Shown: positions 46,093 to 53,691 of the stretch, in pieces
How the letters are laid out: every line of letters begins with the position of its first letter
Numbering within the stretch: the first letter of the stretch is position 1
Assembly (NCBI RefSeq): GCF_001654495.1
Contig: NZ_CP015849.1
Location: 4,191,501 to 4,255,500 of the forward strand
DNA: 64,000 bases
Reading direction: 5' to 3'
Source: Streptomyces sp. SAT1
GTDB taxonomy: Bacteria; Actinomycetota; Actinomycetes; Streptomycetales; Streptomycetaceae
The notes under the pieces: generated by a model
The model's database searches: none
Told to the model about the DNA's origin: nothing
Seen by the model: the letters and a program-made list of their open reading frames with translations, nothing else
Made by a program: the position numbers and the translations under genes

Positions 46093-46905
46093 ATGCCCGC
46101 ACCCGCTGCCCCCGCGTACGCCCTCATCGCCACCGACCTGGACGGCACGCTGCTGCGCGGCGACGACTCCGTGTCCGGGCGGACCCGCGCCGCGCTCGGC
46201 CGGGCGGCGGCGGCCGGTGCCCGGCACCTCGTCGTCACCGGACGCCCGGCGCCGCGGGTCCGCCCGCTGCTGAGGTCCCTCGGCGGCACCGGGCTCGCGG
46301 TGTGCGGCCAGGGCGCCCAGCTCTACGACGCCGGGGCCGACCGCATGCTGTGGTCGGTCACGCTCGACCGGGAGACGGCCGAGACCGCGCTCGGCAAGAT
46401 CGAGGCGGAGGTGGGGGAGGTGTACGCGGCGGTCGACCAGGACGGCGTGGACGGCCTCACGCTCATCGAGCCGGAGTACCGCATGGCGCACCCGACGCTG
46501 CCCGCCGAGCGGGTCGGGCGGCGCGAGGAACTGTGGCGCGCGCCCATCAGCAAGGTGCTGCTGCGCCATCCCCGGCTGTCCGACGACGAACTCGCGGCGG
46601 CGGCCCGCGACGCGGTCGGTCCGCTCGCCTCGGTGACCATGTCGGGCCCGGGGACCGTCGAGCTCCAGCCCTGCGGCATCACCAAGGCGACCGGTCTCGC
46701 GCTGGCCGCGGCGCGGCTGGGACTCGGCCCCGGGGACGCCCTCGCCTTCGGCGACATGCCGAACGACATCCCCATGTTCCGGTGGGCGGCCCGCGGGGTG
46801 GCGATGGCCGGCGCCCACCCGGAGCTGAAGGCGGTCGCCGACGAGGTCACCACGTCGAACGAGGACGACGGCGTCGCCGTCGTCCTCGATCGTCTGTTCG
46901 TCTGA
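46093..46905 (+). CDS. HAD-superfamily hydrolase (Cof type)
   Basis: The 270-residue phosphatase has motif I DLDGTLLRGDD (nucleophile Asp), motif II Thr in LVVTGRP, the Lys in GITKATGL, and motif III/IV GDMPNDIPMF. The cap is the type IIB (Cof/YbjI) kind, usually acting on sugar phosphates or flavin precursors. The true substrate is unknown. It starts without a ribosome site, with a -10 hexamer 6 nt upstream. It is convergent with the transglycosylase gene. Confidence 0.92.
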   Translation: MPAPAAPAYALIATDLDGTLLRGDDSVSGRTRAALGRAAAAGARHLVVTGRPAPRVRPLLRSLGGTGLAVCGQGAQLYDAGADRMLWSVTLDRETAETALGKIEAEVGEVYAAVDQDGVDGLTLIEPEYRMAHPTLPAERVGRREELWRAPISKVLLRHPRLSDDELAAAARDAVGPLASVTMSGPGTVELQPCGITKATGLALAAARLGLGPGDALAFGDMPNDIPMFRWAARGVAMAGAHPELKAVADEVTTSNEDDGVAVVLDRLFV

Positions 46906-46910
46906 GCCCT

Positions 46911-46932
46911 CCGCGTGCCGGCCGGCACGCGG
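46911..46932. terminator. 22-bp perfect palindrome between convergent genes
   Basis: CCGCGTGCCGG (46911-46921) is followed directly by its exact complement (46922-46932). It lies in the 34-bp gap between the HAD and transglycosylase stop codons, so it is most likely a two-way terminator. Confidence 0.6.
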
Positions 46933-46939
46933 CTGCCCG

Positions 46940-47428
46940 TCAGTACGCGCTGTTGACGTTGTCGATGGAGCCGTAGCGCGCGGCGGCGTAGTTGCACGCG
47001 GCCGTGATGTTGGCGACCGGGTCGTAGATGTCGAACGACGTGCCGGCCACGTGGTAGGCGTTGAAGGTCGGCTGGATGACCTGGAGCAGGCCCTTGGAGG
47101 GGATGCCCGCGGCGGCGTTGGAGTCCCAGTTGTTGATGGCCAGCGGGTTGCCGGACGACTCGCGCATCACATTGCGGTGGATGCCGTTGTACGTGCCGGG
47201 GATGCCCTTCTGGGCCATGACGGCGAGCGACTCGCGGATCCAGCCGTCCAGGTTGTTCGGGTAGGCGACCGTGCTCGCCGTGGTGGCGGTGGCGGCGGTC
47301 GGGGTGGCCGCGGAGGCGCCGGACGCCCCGATCAGCGGCAGGGCGAGGATCGCGGCACCGGTGCCGGAGACGGCGAGGGTGCGGACGAGACGAGCGGCGC
47401 GGGAGCGGCTGGGACGACGTGCAGACAT
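46940..47428 (-). CDS. Secreted lytic transglycosylase (SLT domain)
   Basis: The 162-residue protein has a basic N-terminus and Sec signal ending near SGASAAT, then a short SLT (lysozyme-like) domain. The catalytic Glu90 lies in NVMRESSGNP, followed by SKGLLQVIQPTFNAY and the C-terminal NITAACNYAAARYGS. It cuts peptidoglycan glycan strands. A ydaO-type riboswitch sits in its leader, so expression should fall when c-di-AMP is high. GGAGAGGAAAT is the ribosome site. Confidence 0.94.
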   Translation of the reverse strand: MSARRPSRSRAARLVRTLAVSGTGAAILALPLIGASGASAATPTAATATTASTVAYPNNLDGWIRESLAVMAQKGIPGTYNGIHRNVMRESSGNPLAINNWDSNAAAGIPSKGLLQVIQPTFNAYHVAGTSFDIYDPVANITAACNYAAARYGSIDNVNSAY

Positions 47429-47439
47429 GGGGATTTCCT

Positions 47440-47625
47440 CTCCGTCGCCTGCGAGGTGAGCTGTCGGGTTCGGGCGGGGAGGTGCCCGGCCGGCTCCTCA
47501 GAGCACGGCTTCACCCCGAGCCGTTCCGGCGCGGCGTACGACGTAGGACGTACGGCGCTCCGGCCCGGCGACTTACCTGGGTCCCCCGCTCCTGCCATGA
47601 GCTGTCGGTGGGTGGTCATCGAGCG
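47440..47625 (-). ncRNA. ydaO-yuaA-type c-di-AMP riboswitch
   Basis: Read on the minus strand, the leader of the transglycosylase contains the conserved blocks GGGGGACCCAGGTAAG (47587-47572), GGGGTGAAGCC (47518-47508) and the 3' block CCCGAACCCGACAGCT + CACCTCGCAGGCG (47475-47446), in the order and spacing of the actinobacterial ydaO class. The 3' block ends just before the ribosome site. These riboswitches bind cyclic di-AMP and turn off cell-wall hydrolase genes in Streptomyces. The outer boundaries are approximate. Confidence 0.85.
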
Positions 47626-47639
47626 CTGGCAGGATTCGG

Positions 47640-48254
47640 CGTCCGCTCGACTGGCCCGGAACGTATGCGAGAGCACATGTCCCGAACAAGTACCTGATGC
47701 ATACATCGTCCTAGTTGACCTTGATCCAGGGCATTTTGGCCGCTTGATCCTTTGCGATTGCCAAGGGTCAACTCGCTTGCGGGGGGCGGGGAGCGGGGGG
47801 TCGGCGGGCCGTGGCGCGGGGCGGCGGTGCACGTGATGCAGCTCACGGAATAATCCGGCCAGGAGCATTTGCCCCCAAGGGGAATTGAAATGCTAATAAG
47901 GGTAAATCGGACTCGTAGGGCTGGAAGTGACGGCCGTCACGATCGGTGAGGCCCTGGCCTTGTTCGTACGTACGTGGGCACGGGTGGGCGTGTGGAAGGA
48001 GAGTGGGCGCGGCGGGACGGGTGAGAGGAGGGGAGGGGGGAGGCTGGGGAGGAACGGGAAAGAGCAAGTCGATAAATATCTGTTCATATGTGGTGATCGA
48101 AAACATATCGGTCGTGATCCGATACCACCTGGCCTGTATCGGTGGGCGCTATCGGTGATCGAAACGTGACCGGATACGCTGACTTGAGTGATGGCAGCGA
48201 CCTATCGACAAACCGTGTAAGCGCCAGCAGACACCAGCAGACAGGAGACCCCTC
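47640..48254. promoter_or_regulatory. Intergenic region upstream of polyprenyl synthase
   Basis: There is no convincing gene in these 615 bases. AT-richer stretches (about 47845-47925 and 48070-48170) look like promoter DNA for the riboswitch transcript and for the synthase. A purine-rich run (GAGGAGGGGAGGGG) lies around 48025-48050. A 7-bp inverted repeat is described separately. Confidence 0.5.
48119..48142. promoter_or_regulatory. Inverted repeat upstream of polyprenyl synthase
   Basis: CCGATAC (48119-48125) and GTATCGG (48136-48142) are exact complements with a 10-nt spacer, flanked by three copies of GTGATC (48093, 48114, 48155). It lies about 113 bp before the synthase start and could be a regulator site. 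Confidence 0.45.
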
Positions 48255-49265
48255 GTGACCGTCGTCGGGCCGTTCGGGCTGAGCGTGCGGGACCAGGCTC
48301 TCGAAGCCGATGTCCAGGCCGGATTGGCGGCTGTCGAGGAAGGGCTGCTCGAAGCCACCAAGAGCGAGGTCCCGTTCATCACGGAGGCCGCCCAGCACCT
48401 CGTGAAGGCGGGCGGCAAGCGGTTCCGGCCGCTGGTCGTGATGCTGGCGGCCCAGTTCGGCGACCCCGACGCGCCGGGGATCGTGCCCTCGGCCGTGGTC
48501 GTGGAGCTGACCCACCTGGCCACGCTCTACCACGACGACGTGATGGACGAGGCCGCCGTGCGGCGCGGGGTGGCCAGCGCCAACACCCGCTGGGGCAACG
48601 CGGTCGCGGTCCTCACCGGAGACTTCCTCTTCGCCCGCGCCTCCCAGATCCTCGCGGACCTCGGCCCGGAGGCCGTCCGGGTCCAGGCGCTCGCGTTCGA
48701 ACGGCTCGTCACCGGGCAGATCCTGGAGACCGCCGGACCGCAGGACGGCAGGGACCCGGTCGACCACTACCTGGACGTGCTGGGCGGAAAGACCGGTTCG
48801 CTGGTGGCCGTCGCGTGCCGGTTCGGCGCGATGATGTCCGGCGCCGACGAGCGGGTCGTGGACGTGCTGACGCAGTACGGGGAGCGGCTCGGTGTCGCCT
48901 TCCAGCTCGCGGACGACGTGCTCGACATCGCCTCCGACTCCCAGGAGTCCGGCAAGACCCCCGGCACCGACCTGCGCGAGGGCGTCGCCACGCTGCCGGT
49001 GCTGCGGCTGCGCGAGCGCGCCGCCCGGCTGGGTCTCGCCGAGGACATCGCCCTGTGCGAACTGCTCGCCTCCGACCTCAGCGACGACGCCCGGCACGCC
49101 GAGGCGCTGGCCGCGCTGCGCGCCCACCCCGCGCTCGAACAGGCCCGGCGGGACAGCGTCCGCTACGCCGAGGAGGCGCGGGCCGCGCTGGCCCCGCTGA
49201 AGGAGTGCGGCGCCAAGGTGGCCCTGCTCCAGCTGTGCGACGCGGTGGTGCACCGGGTCGGCTAG
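48255..49265 (+). CDS. Polyprenyl diphosphate synthase (probable menaquinone side-chain enzyme)
   Basis: The 336-residue trans-prenyltransferase has GGKRFRP, the first Asp-rich motif in YHDDVMDEA, GKTGSL and the second Asp-rich motif in FQLADDVLDI. Residues upstream of the first DDxxD are L-A-T-L-Y, which lets a long chain grow. A heptaprenyl- to nonaprenyl-type product for menaquinone is likely, given the mqn, menG and reductase genes in this window. Chain length cannot be read with certainty. CAGGAGACC is the ribosome site for the GTG start. Confidence 0.93.
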   Translation: MTVVGPFGLSVRDQALEADVQAGLAAVEEGLLEATKSEVPFITEAAQHLVKAGGKRFRPLVVMLAAQFGDPDAPGIVPSAVVVELTHLATLYHDDVMDEAAVRRGVASANTRWGNAVAVLTGDFLFARASQILADLGPEAVRVQALAFERLVTGQILETAGPQDGRDPVDHYLDVLGGKTGSLVAVACRFGAMMSGADERVVDVLTQYGERLGVAFQLADDVLDIASDSQESGKTPGTDLREGVATLPVLRLRERAARLGLAEDIALCELLASDLSDDARHAEALAALRAHPALEQARRDSVRYAEEARAALAPLKECGAKVALLQLCDAVVHRVG

Positions 49266-49732
49266 CTTCTAGGGCCGGTCTCCCCGCATCCCCGGGCCCG
49301 GCCCTGGCCCCCCCTGCCTCTTCCTTGCCCTCCCCGCTTCTTCCTTGCCTTCCCCGCCTCTTCCGCCTCTTCCTTCCGGGCCTCTTCCTGTGCGCTTCCG
49401 GGCGGCCTGAGGGGCCTCTTCCTGTGGTGCCTCTTCCCGCCGGGTCTCTCCACCCCCGGTCCCGCCTCTCCACCCGGCCGGACCCGGTCCCGGAGGGGGT
49501 CCCGGCCGGCTTCTCCACCCCGACCCCTACGGGGTGGTGGAGAAGCCGCCCTCGTGTGTCATACCGCAGGCGTACACGGAGTTGGCTCCGCGGTCTGACG
49601 CTTCGTCGCGGCCGATTTGGTCAGATGGAAGCACGGACCACACCACTCCTCACCGATTCGGGTGAGAATGGCGGCTTGGGGTGGGAGCAGTGCACACGGG
49701 CAGCCGCCGCCGACGACGGAGGTAAGGCACAC
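49266..49732. other. Pyrimidine-rich intergenic region
   Basis: No gene is present. From 49280 to about 49460 the plus strand is a pyrimidine tract with many CCTCTTCC copies. A hairpin at 49508-49547 follows. The last 170 bases include the promoter region and GGAGG ribosome site of the LolA-like gene. Confidence 0.6.
49508..49547. terminator. Probable terminator after polyprenyl synthase
   Basis: GGCTTCTCCACCCCG (49508-49522) pairs with CGGGGTGGTGGAGAAGCC (49530-49547) with a 3-nt bulge and a 7-nt loop. Confidence 0.6.
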
Positions 49733-50989
49733 ATGGCACCGTACGAATCCGACGACACCAGGGACACCCCGGAGGCCGGCGACCGCGCCTCGGCGCGCCG
49801 CAAGGCCGCCCGCTACGGCGTCCCGGTCGCGGTGGTGGGGGTGGCGGCGGCGACCATCGGGCTCGTCCCGGCACTCGCCGACTCCGGTGACCCCGACCTG
49901 CCGAAGATCACCGCACAGCAACTCATCGAGAAGATCGCCAAGTCGGACGTCGAGCGCCTGTCCGGCACCGTCAAGATCACCACCGATCTCGGGCTGCCGA
50001 ACCTCGGCGGTCTGGAGAGCAGCCTCGCCTCCGGCGCCCTGGGCGGCGGCGACGGCTCGTCCGCCGACCCCAGCTCCAAGCTGACCGAGCTGGCCTCCGG
50101 CACGCACACGCTGCGCGTCGCGGCCGACGGCCCGGACCGGCAGAAGGTCTCGCTCGTCGAGAGCGCCGCCGAGTACAGCCTCGTCCACAACGGCAAGGAC
50201 GTCTGGGGCTACGACAGCAAGTCCAACGAGGTCTACCACTCCACCGCGCCCCAGGACGGCGCCAAGGACCGGAGCGAGGGCAAGGACCACCTCCCGGCCA
50301 CGCCCAAGGACTTCGCCGACGAGGCCCTGAAGGCGGCCGACGACACCACCTCGGTGACGGTCGACGGCACCGCCCAGGTCGCCGGGCGGGACGCCTACAA
50401 GCTGGTGATCAAGCCCCGGCACGCCTCGGGCACCACGGTCGGTGCGATCAGCATCGCGGTGGACTCCGCCACCGGGCTGCCGCTCAAGTTCACCCTCACC
50501 CCGGCGAGCGGCGGCGCCGCCGTCGTGGACGCGGGCTTCACCCAGGTCAGCTTCGACCGGCCGGCCGCCTCCACCTTCGACTTCACCCCGCCCAAGGGCG
50601 CCAAGGTCACCGAGGAGAAGGACGGCAAGGCGGGCGAGCACGCCCTTCCGCCGGGCGCCCCGCACAAGGGCCTCACCCCGGGGAAGGACGTCACGCAGGG
50701 CAAGGGCCTCGACAAGGACGGCCCGAAGGTCATCGGCGAAGGCTGGAACTCCGTCGCCACCTTCGACACCGGCGGCAAGGGCGGCCTCCCGACCGACGCC
50801 GGCTCCGCCGCGGGCGGCGACCTGGGCGGCTTCCTGGGCTCACTCGGCGACCACGTGAGCGGCTCCTTCGGCAAGGGCACGGTCTTCTCCACCCGCCTGG
50901 TCAACGCGCTGATCACGGACGACGGCAAGGTCTACGTCGGCGCCGTCACCAAGGACGCGCTGGTGAAGGCGGCCGACGCCGCGAAGTAG
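49733..50989 (+). CDS. Exported LolA-like protein
   Basis: The 418-residue protein has a basic N-terminus and one hydrophobic export segment (RYGVPVAVVGVAAATIGLVPALA). A LolA/DUF2092-like beta-rich domain follows, with SGTVKITTDLGLPNL, LRVAADGPDRQKVSL, and DVWGYDSKSNEVYHS. The second half is charged and Gly-rich and ends in a globular-looking stretch. There is no lipobox Cys. LolA-like proteins carry lipids or lipoproteins. The ABC transporter genes follow 72 bp later, so it may hand a lipid-like ligand to or from that transporter. The role is inferred. Confidence 0.82.
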   Translation: MAPYESDDTRDTPEAGDRASARRKAARYGVPVAVVGVAAATIGLVPALADSGDPDLPKITAQQLIEKIAKSDVERLSGTVKITTDLGLPNLGGLESSLASGALGGGDGSSADPSSKLTELASGTHTLRVAADGPDRQKVSLVESAAEYSLVHNGKDVWGYDSKSNEVYHSTAPQDGAKDRSEGKDHLPATPKDFADEALKAADDTTSVTVDGTAQVAGRDAYKLVIKPRHASGTTVGAISIAVDSATGLPLKFTLTPASGGAAVVDAGFTQVSFDRPAASTFDFTPPKGAKVTEEKDGKAGEHALPPGAPHKGLTPGKDVTQGKGLDKDGPKVIGEGWNSVATFDTGGKGGLPTDAGSAAGGDLGGFLGSLGDHVSGSFGKGTVFSTRLVNALITDDGKVYVGAVTKDALVKAADAAK

Positions 50990-51061
50990 CCGCGTCCGGC
51001 ACGACAGGAAGACAGCACGACAGGACGACGGCACGACAGCACGACGGATCGGGGGAAGCCG

Positions 51062-52078
51062 ATGGACGAGGTGTCCGCCGAGCGGCCGGGCGCGGCCACG
51101 GCCGCGTCCGCGCCCGGGGGGGACGGCGGTGCCGCTGGCGCGGACGACGGCCATGTCATCCGCACCCGCGCGCTCACCAAGCGCTACCGCGGCGGGCAGC
51201 TCGCCGTCGACGGCCTCGACCTGGCCGTCCCGGCGGGCAGCGTCTTCGGCTTCCTCGGTCCCAACGGCTCCGGGAAGACCACCACCATCCGCATGCTGAT
51301 GGGCCTCATCGAACCCACCTCCGGCACGGCGCACGTCCTGGACAGGCCCATGCCCCGGTCGGCGCGCACCGTGCTCCCGCAGGTGGGAGCGCTGATCGAG
51401 GGGCCCGCCCTGTACGGGTTCCTCTCCGGGCGGGACAACCTGCTGCGCCAGGACGCGGCCGACCCGACCGCCGCCCCGCGCACCCGGCGCGCCCGCGTCG
51501 AGGCGGCACTGGACCGGGTGGGCCTGACGGCCGCGTCCGGCAAGAAGGCCCGCGCCTACTCCCTCGGGATGAAGCAGCGCCTCGGCCTCGCCGCCGCGCT
51601 GCTGCGGCCGCGCAGGCTGCTCGTCCTGGACGAGCCGACCAACGGCCTTGACCCGCAGGGCATGCGGGAGATCCGCTCCCTCGTGCGGGAGCTGGCCTCC
51701 GACGGCACGACCGTCTTCCTCTCCTCACACCTGCTCGACGAGATCGAGCAGGTGTGCACCCACGCGGCGGTCATGGCCCACGGCAGACTGATCGCCCAGG
51801 GCGCGGTCGCCGAGCTGGCCGCCGGGGCGCGCGGCCGGCTGGTGGTCACCACCCCGGACACGGCGGACGCGGCCCGGGTCCTGAAGGAGCAGGGCATCGG
51901 CGACCTCGCCGTCACCGACGGCCGGGTGACCGGCGAACCACCGGCGGCCGACCTCGCCGAGGTGAACGCGGCCCTGGTGACGGCGGGCGTGCGCGTCCGC
52001 GGATTCGGCGTCGAACGGGCCTCCCTGGAGGACGCGTTCGTGGCACTCACCGGGGAGGGATTCGATGTCGCGGGCTGA
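51062..52078 (+). CDS. ABC transporter ATP-binding protein
   Basis: The 338-residue protein has a Walker A GPNGSGKTTT, the signature YSLGMKQRLGLA and Walker B LLVLDEPTNGLDP, then a C-terminal extension typical of drug/lipid exporters of the ABC-2 (Nat/Drr) class. The first 40 residues are a variable lead. It overlaps the permease gene by 14 bp, so the two are translated together. Confidence 0.93.
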   Translation: MDEVSAERPGAATAASAPGGDGGAAGADDGHVIRTRALTKRYRGGQLAVDGLDLAVPAGSVFGFLGPNGSGKTTTIRMLMGLIEPTSGTAHVLDRPMPRSARTVLPQVGALIEGPALYGFLSGRDNLLRQDAADPTAAPRTRRARVEAALDRVGLTAASGKKARAYSLGMKQRLGLAAALLRPRRLLVLDEPTNGLDPQGMREIRSLVRELASDGTTVFLSSHLLDEIEQVCTHAAVMAHGRLIAQGAVAELAAGARGRLVVTTPDTADAARVLKEQGIGDLAVTDGRVTGEPPAADLAEVNAALVTAGVRVRGFGVERASLEDAFVALTGEGFDVAG

Positions 52079-52964
52079 AGCGGCGGACCTGGCCGCACCC
52101 GGGGCGGACGCACCGGCCCGGCCGAACCCGCTGTGGTCGCTCGGGCTGCTGCGCAACGAGCTGGCGGTCACCTTCCGGCGCTGGCGCACCCTCGCCCTGC
52201 TGGGCGTGCTGGCCGCCGTGCCGGTCCTCGTCGGGGTGGCCGTCCGGATCGAGACGGGCGACGGTTCGCAGGTGGCCGGCGGGGGCGGCGAGGGACCGGC
52301 GTTCATCGCGCAGATCACCAACAACGGCCTGTTCCTGGTCTTCACCGCCCTGGCCGCGACCCTGCCGTTCTTCCTGCCGCTCGCGGTGGGGGTGGTCGCG
52401 GGCGACGCGATCGCGGGCGAGTCCGGCTCCGGCACCCTGCGCTATCTGCTGGTCGCCCCCGCCGGACGCAGCCGCCTGCTGCTCACCAAGTACGCCACGG
52501 TGATGGTCTTCTGCCTGGCCGCCACCCTGGTGGTCGCCGCCTCCGCGCTCGCCGTGGGCGCGCTGCTCTTCCCGCTGGGCGACCTGACGACGATCTCCGG
52601 CACCGAGATCACCTTCACCGAGGGACTGGGCCGGGCCCTGCTCATCGCCGTGGCGGTCGCCCTCTCCCTGACCGGTGTCGCCGCCCTCGGCCTGTTCGTC
52701 TCCACCCTGACCAGCAGCGGTGTCGCGGCGATGGCGACGACCGTCGGCCTGCTGATCACCGTGCAGATCGTCGACCAGATACCGCAGCTGCACGCGGTGC
52801 AGCCGTACCTCTTCCCGCACTACTGGCTGTCCTTCGCCGATCTCATGCGCCAGCCGGTCTACTGGGACGACCTGGTGAAGAACCTGGAGCTCCAGGCGCT
52901 GTACGTGGCGGTGTTCGGCTCGGCGGCGTGGGCCCGGTTCACGACGAAGGACATCACCGCCTGA
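52065..52964 (+). CDS. ABC-2-type transporter permease
   Basis: The 299-residue membrane protein has six hydrophobic segments (LALLGVLAAVPVLVGVAV, the segment around FTALAATLPFFLPLAVG, and four more) and the ABC-2 family EXGSGTLRYLLVAP motif as ESGSGTLRYLLVAP. With the upstream ATPase it forms an export system. The substrate is unknown. The upstream LolA-like protein suggests a lipid or envelope role. Confidence 0.92.
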   Translation: MSRAEAADLAAPGADAPARPNPLWSLGLLRNELAVTFRRWRTLALLGVLAAVPVLVGVAVRIETGDGSQVAGGGGEGPAFIAQITNNGLFLVFTALAATLPFFLPLAVGVVAGDAIAGESGSGTLRYLLVAPAGRSRLLLTKYATVMVFCLAATLVVAASALAVGALLFPLGDLTTISGTEITFTEGLGRALLIAVAVALSLTGVAALGLFVSTLTSSGVAAMATTVGLLITVQIVDQIPQLHAVQPYLFPHYWLSFADLMRQPVYWDDLVKNLELQALYVAVFGSAAWARFTTKDITA

Positions 52965-53007
52965 CCCGGCGGCTGTCCGTGGCTGCGGCTGGCTGCCCGA
53001 GCGGAGG

Positions 53008-53514
53008 TCAGCGGGCGGCTCGTGCCGTGCCGGTGAGCCGGGCCAGCGGCTCCGCCTCGCGCGGCGGCGGACCGCTGAGGTCGCCAAGCCGCCAGGCCGG
53101 TACCCACGGCACGCGGTGCACATCGACGACGGACTCGATCGGCTCAAGCCGCTGCGCGAGCGGGCGCGGCAGCCGGCCGGGCGCGTCCGCGACGAGCACC
53201 ACGGAGTCCAGGTCGAGCCCGGCCGGTGCCCCGCCCCCGCGGAACGCCTCCAGCGCCCGTACCACGGCGTCGAGGCCGGCCGCGTGGGTGCGGGCGACGA
53301 GCAGCACGGAGCGCGGGGCGCCGGGCGCGGGCCAGTCGCGTCCGCAGTCGTGGCCGCCGTAGACCGCCGCGAGCGTGGTCGTACCCGCGCCGCCGTGGGT
53401 CGCCACCCAGGAGTAGCGTCGGGGTGAGGCATAGGAGGGGGCCGTGCCGGGCGGCTCGGCGGACACCGGTCCGCGGATCCATATCTCCGGTCCCTGCTGC
53501 ATGTCTGTTCGCAT
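53008..53514 (-). CDS. DUF6668-like P-loop-related protein
   Basis: The 168-residue protein has an N-terminal GPEIWIRGPVSAEPPG stretch, then WVATHGGAGTTTLAAVYGG, a variant P-loop like that of ParA or SpoIIIE-type NTPases, and LLVARTHAAGLDAVVRALEA. This pattern I associate with DUF6668. GGAGGG lies 8 nt before the ATG at 53514. It is divergent from the TPR-like gene, and the pair could belong to one system. The function is unknown. Confidence 0.75.
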   Translation of the reverse strand: MRTDMQQGPEIWIRGPVSAEPPGTAPSYASPRRYSWVATHGGAGTTTLAAVYGGHDCGRDWPAPGAPRSVLLVARTHAAGLDAVVRALEAFRGGGAPAGLDLDSVVLVADAPGRLPRPLAQRLEPIESVVDVHRVPWVPAWRLGDLSGPPPREAEPLARLTGTARAAR

Positions 53515-53691
53515 GCCCGTTCCCTCCGTGGTCACCACGACGATCTTGGCGCTCGCCGCGTTACTCCGGTCACAGGTCAGCGGTTCCTGGTGCGAGTCTG
53601 TGACGTCGCGGTGACGTGGAAACCGCAGGCGAGCAGCGACACTCGACAGTACGCGCAGGGCCGGATGGCACGCATCCGAGTGAGGGAGCCG

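Noticed and set aside
47843..48169. Short frames on both strands before the polyprenyl synthase
   Set aside because: They lie in AT-rich promoter-like DNA, overlap each other, and have no ribosome sites.
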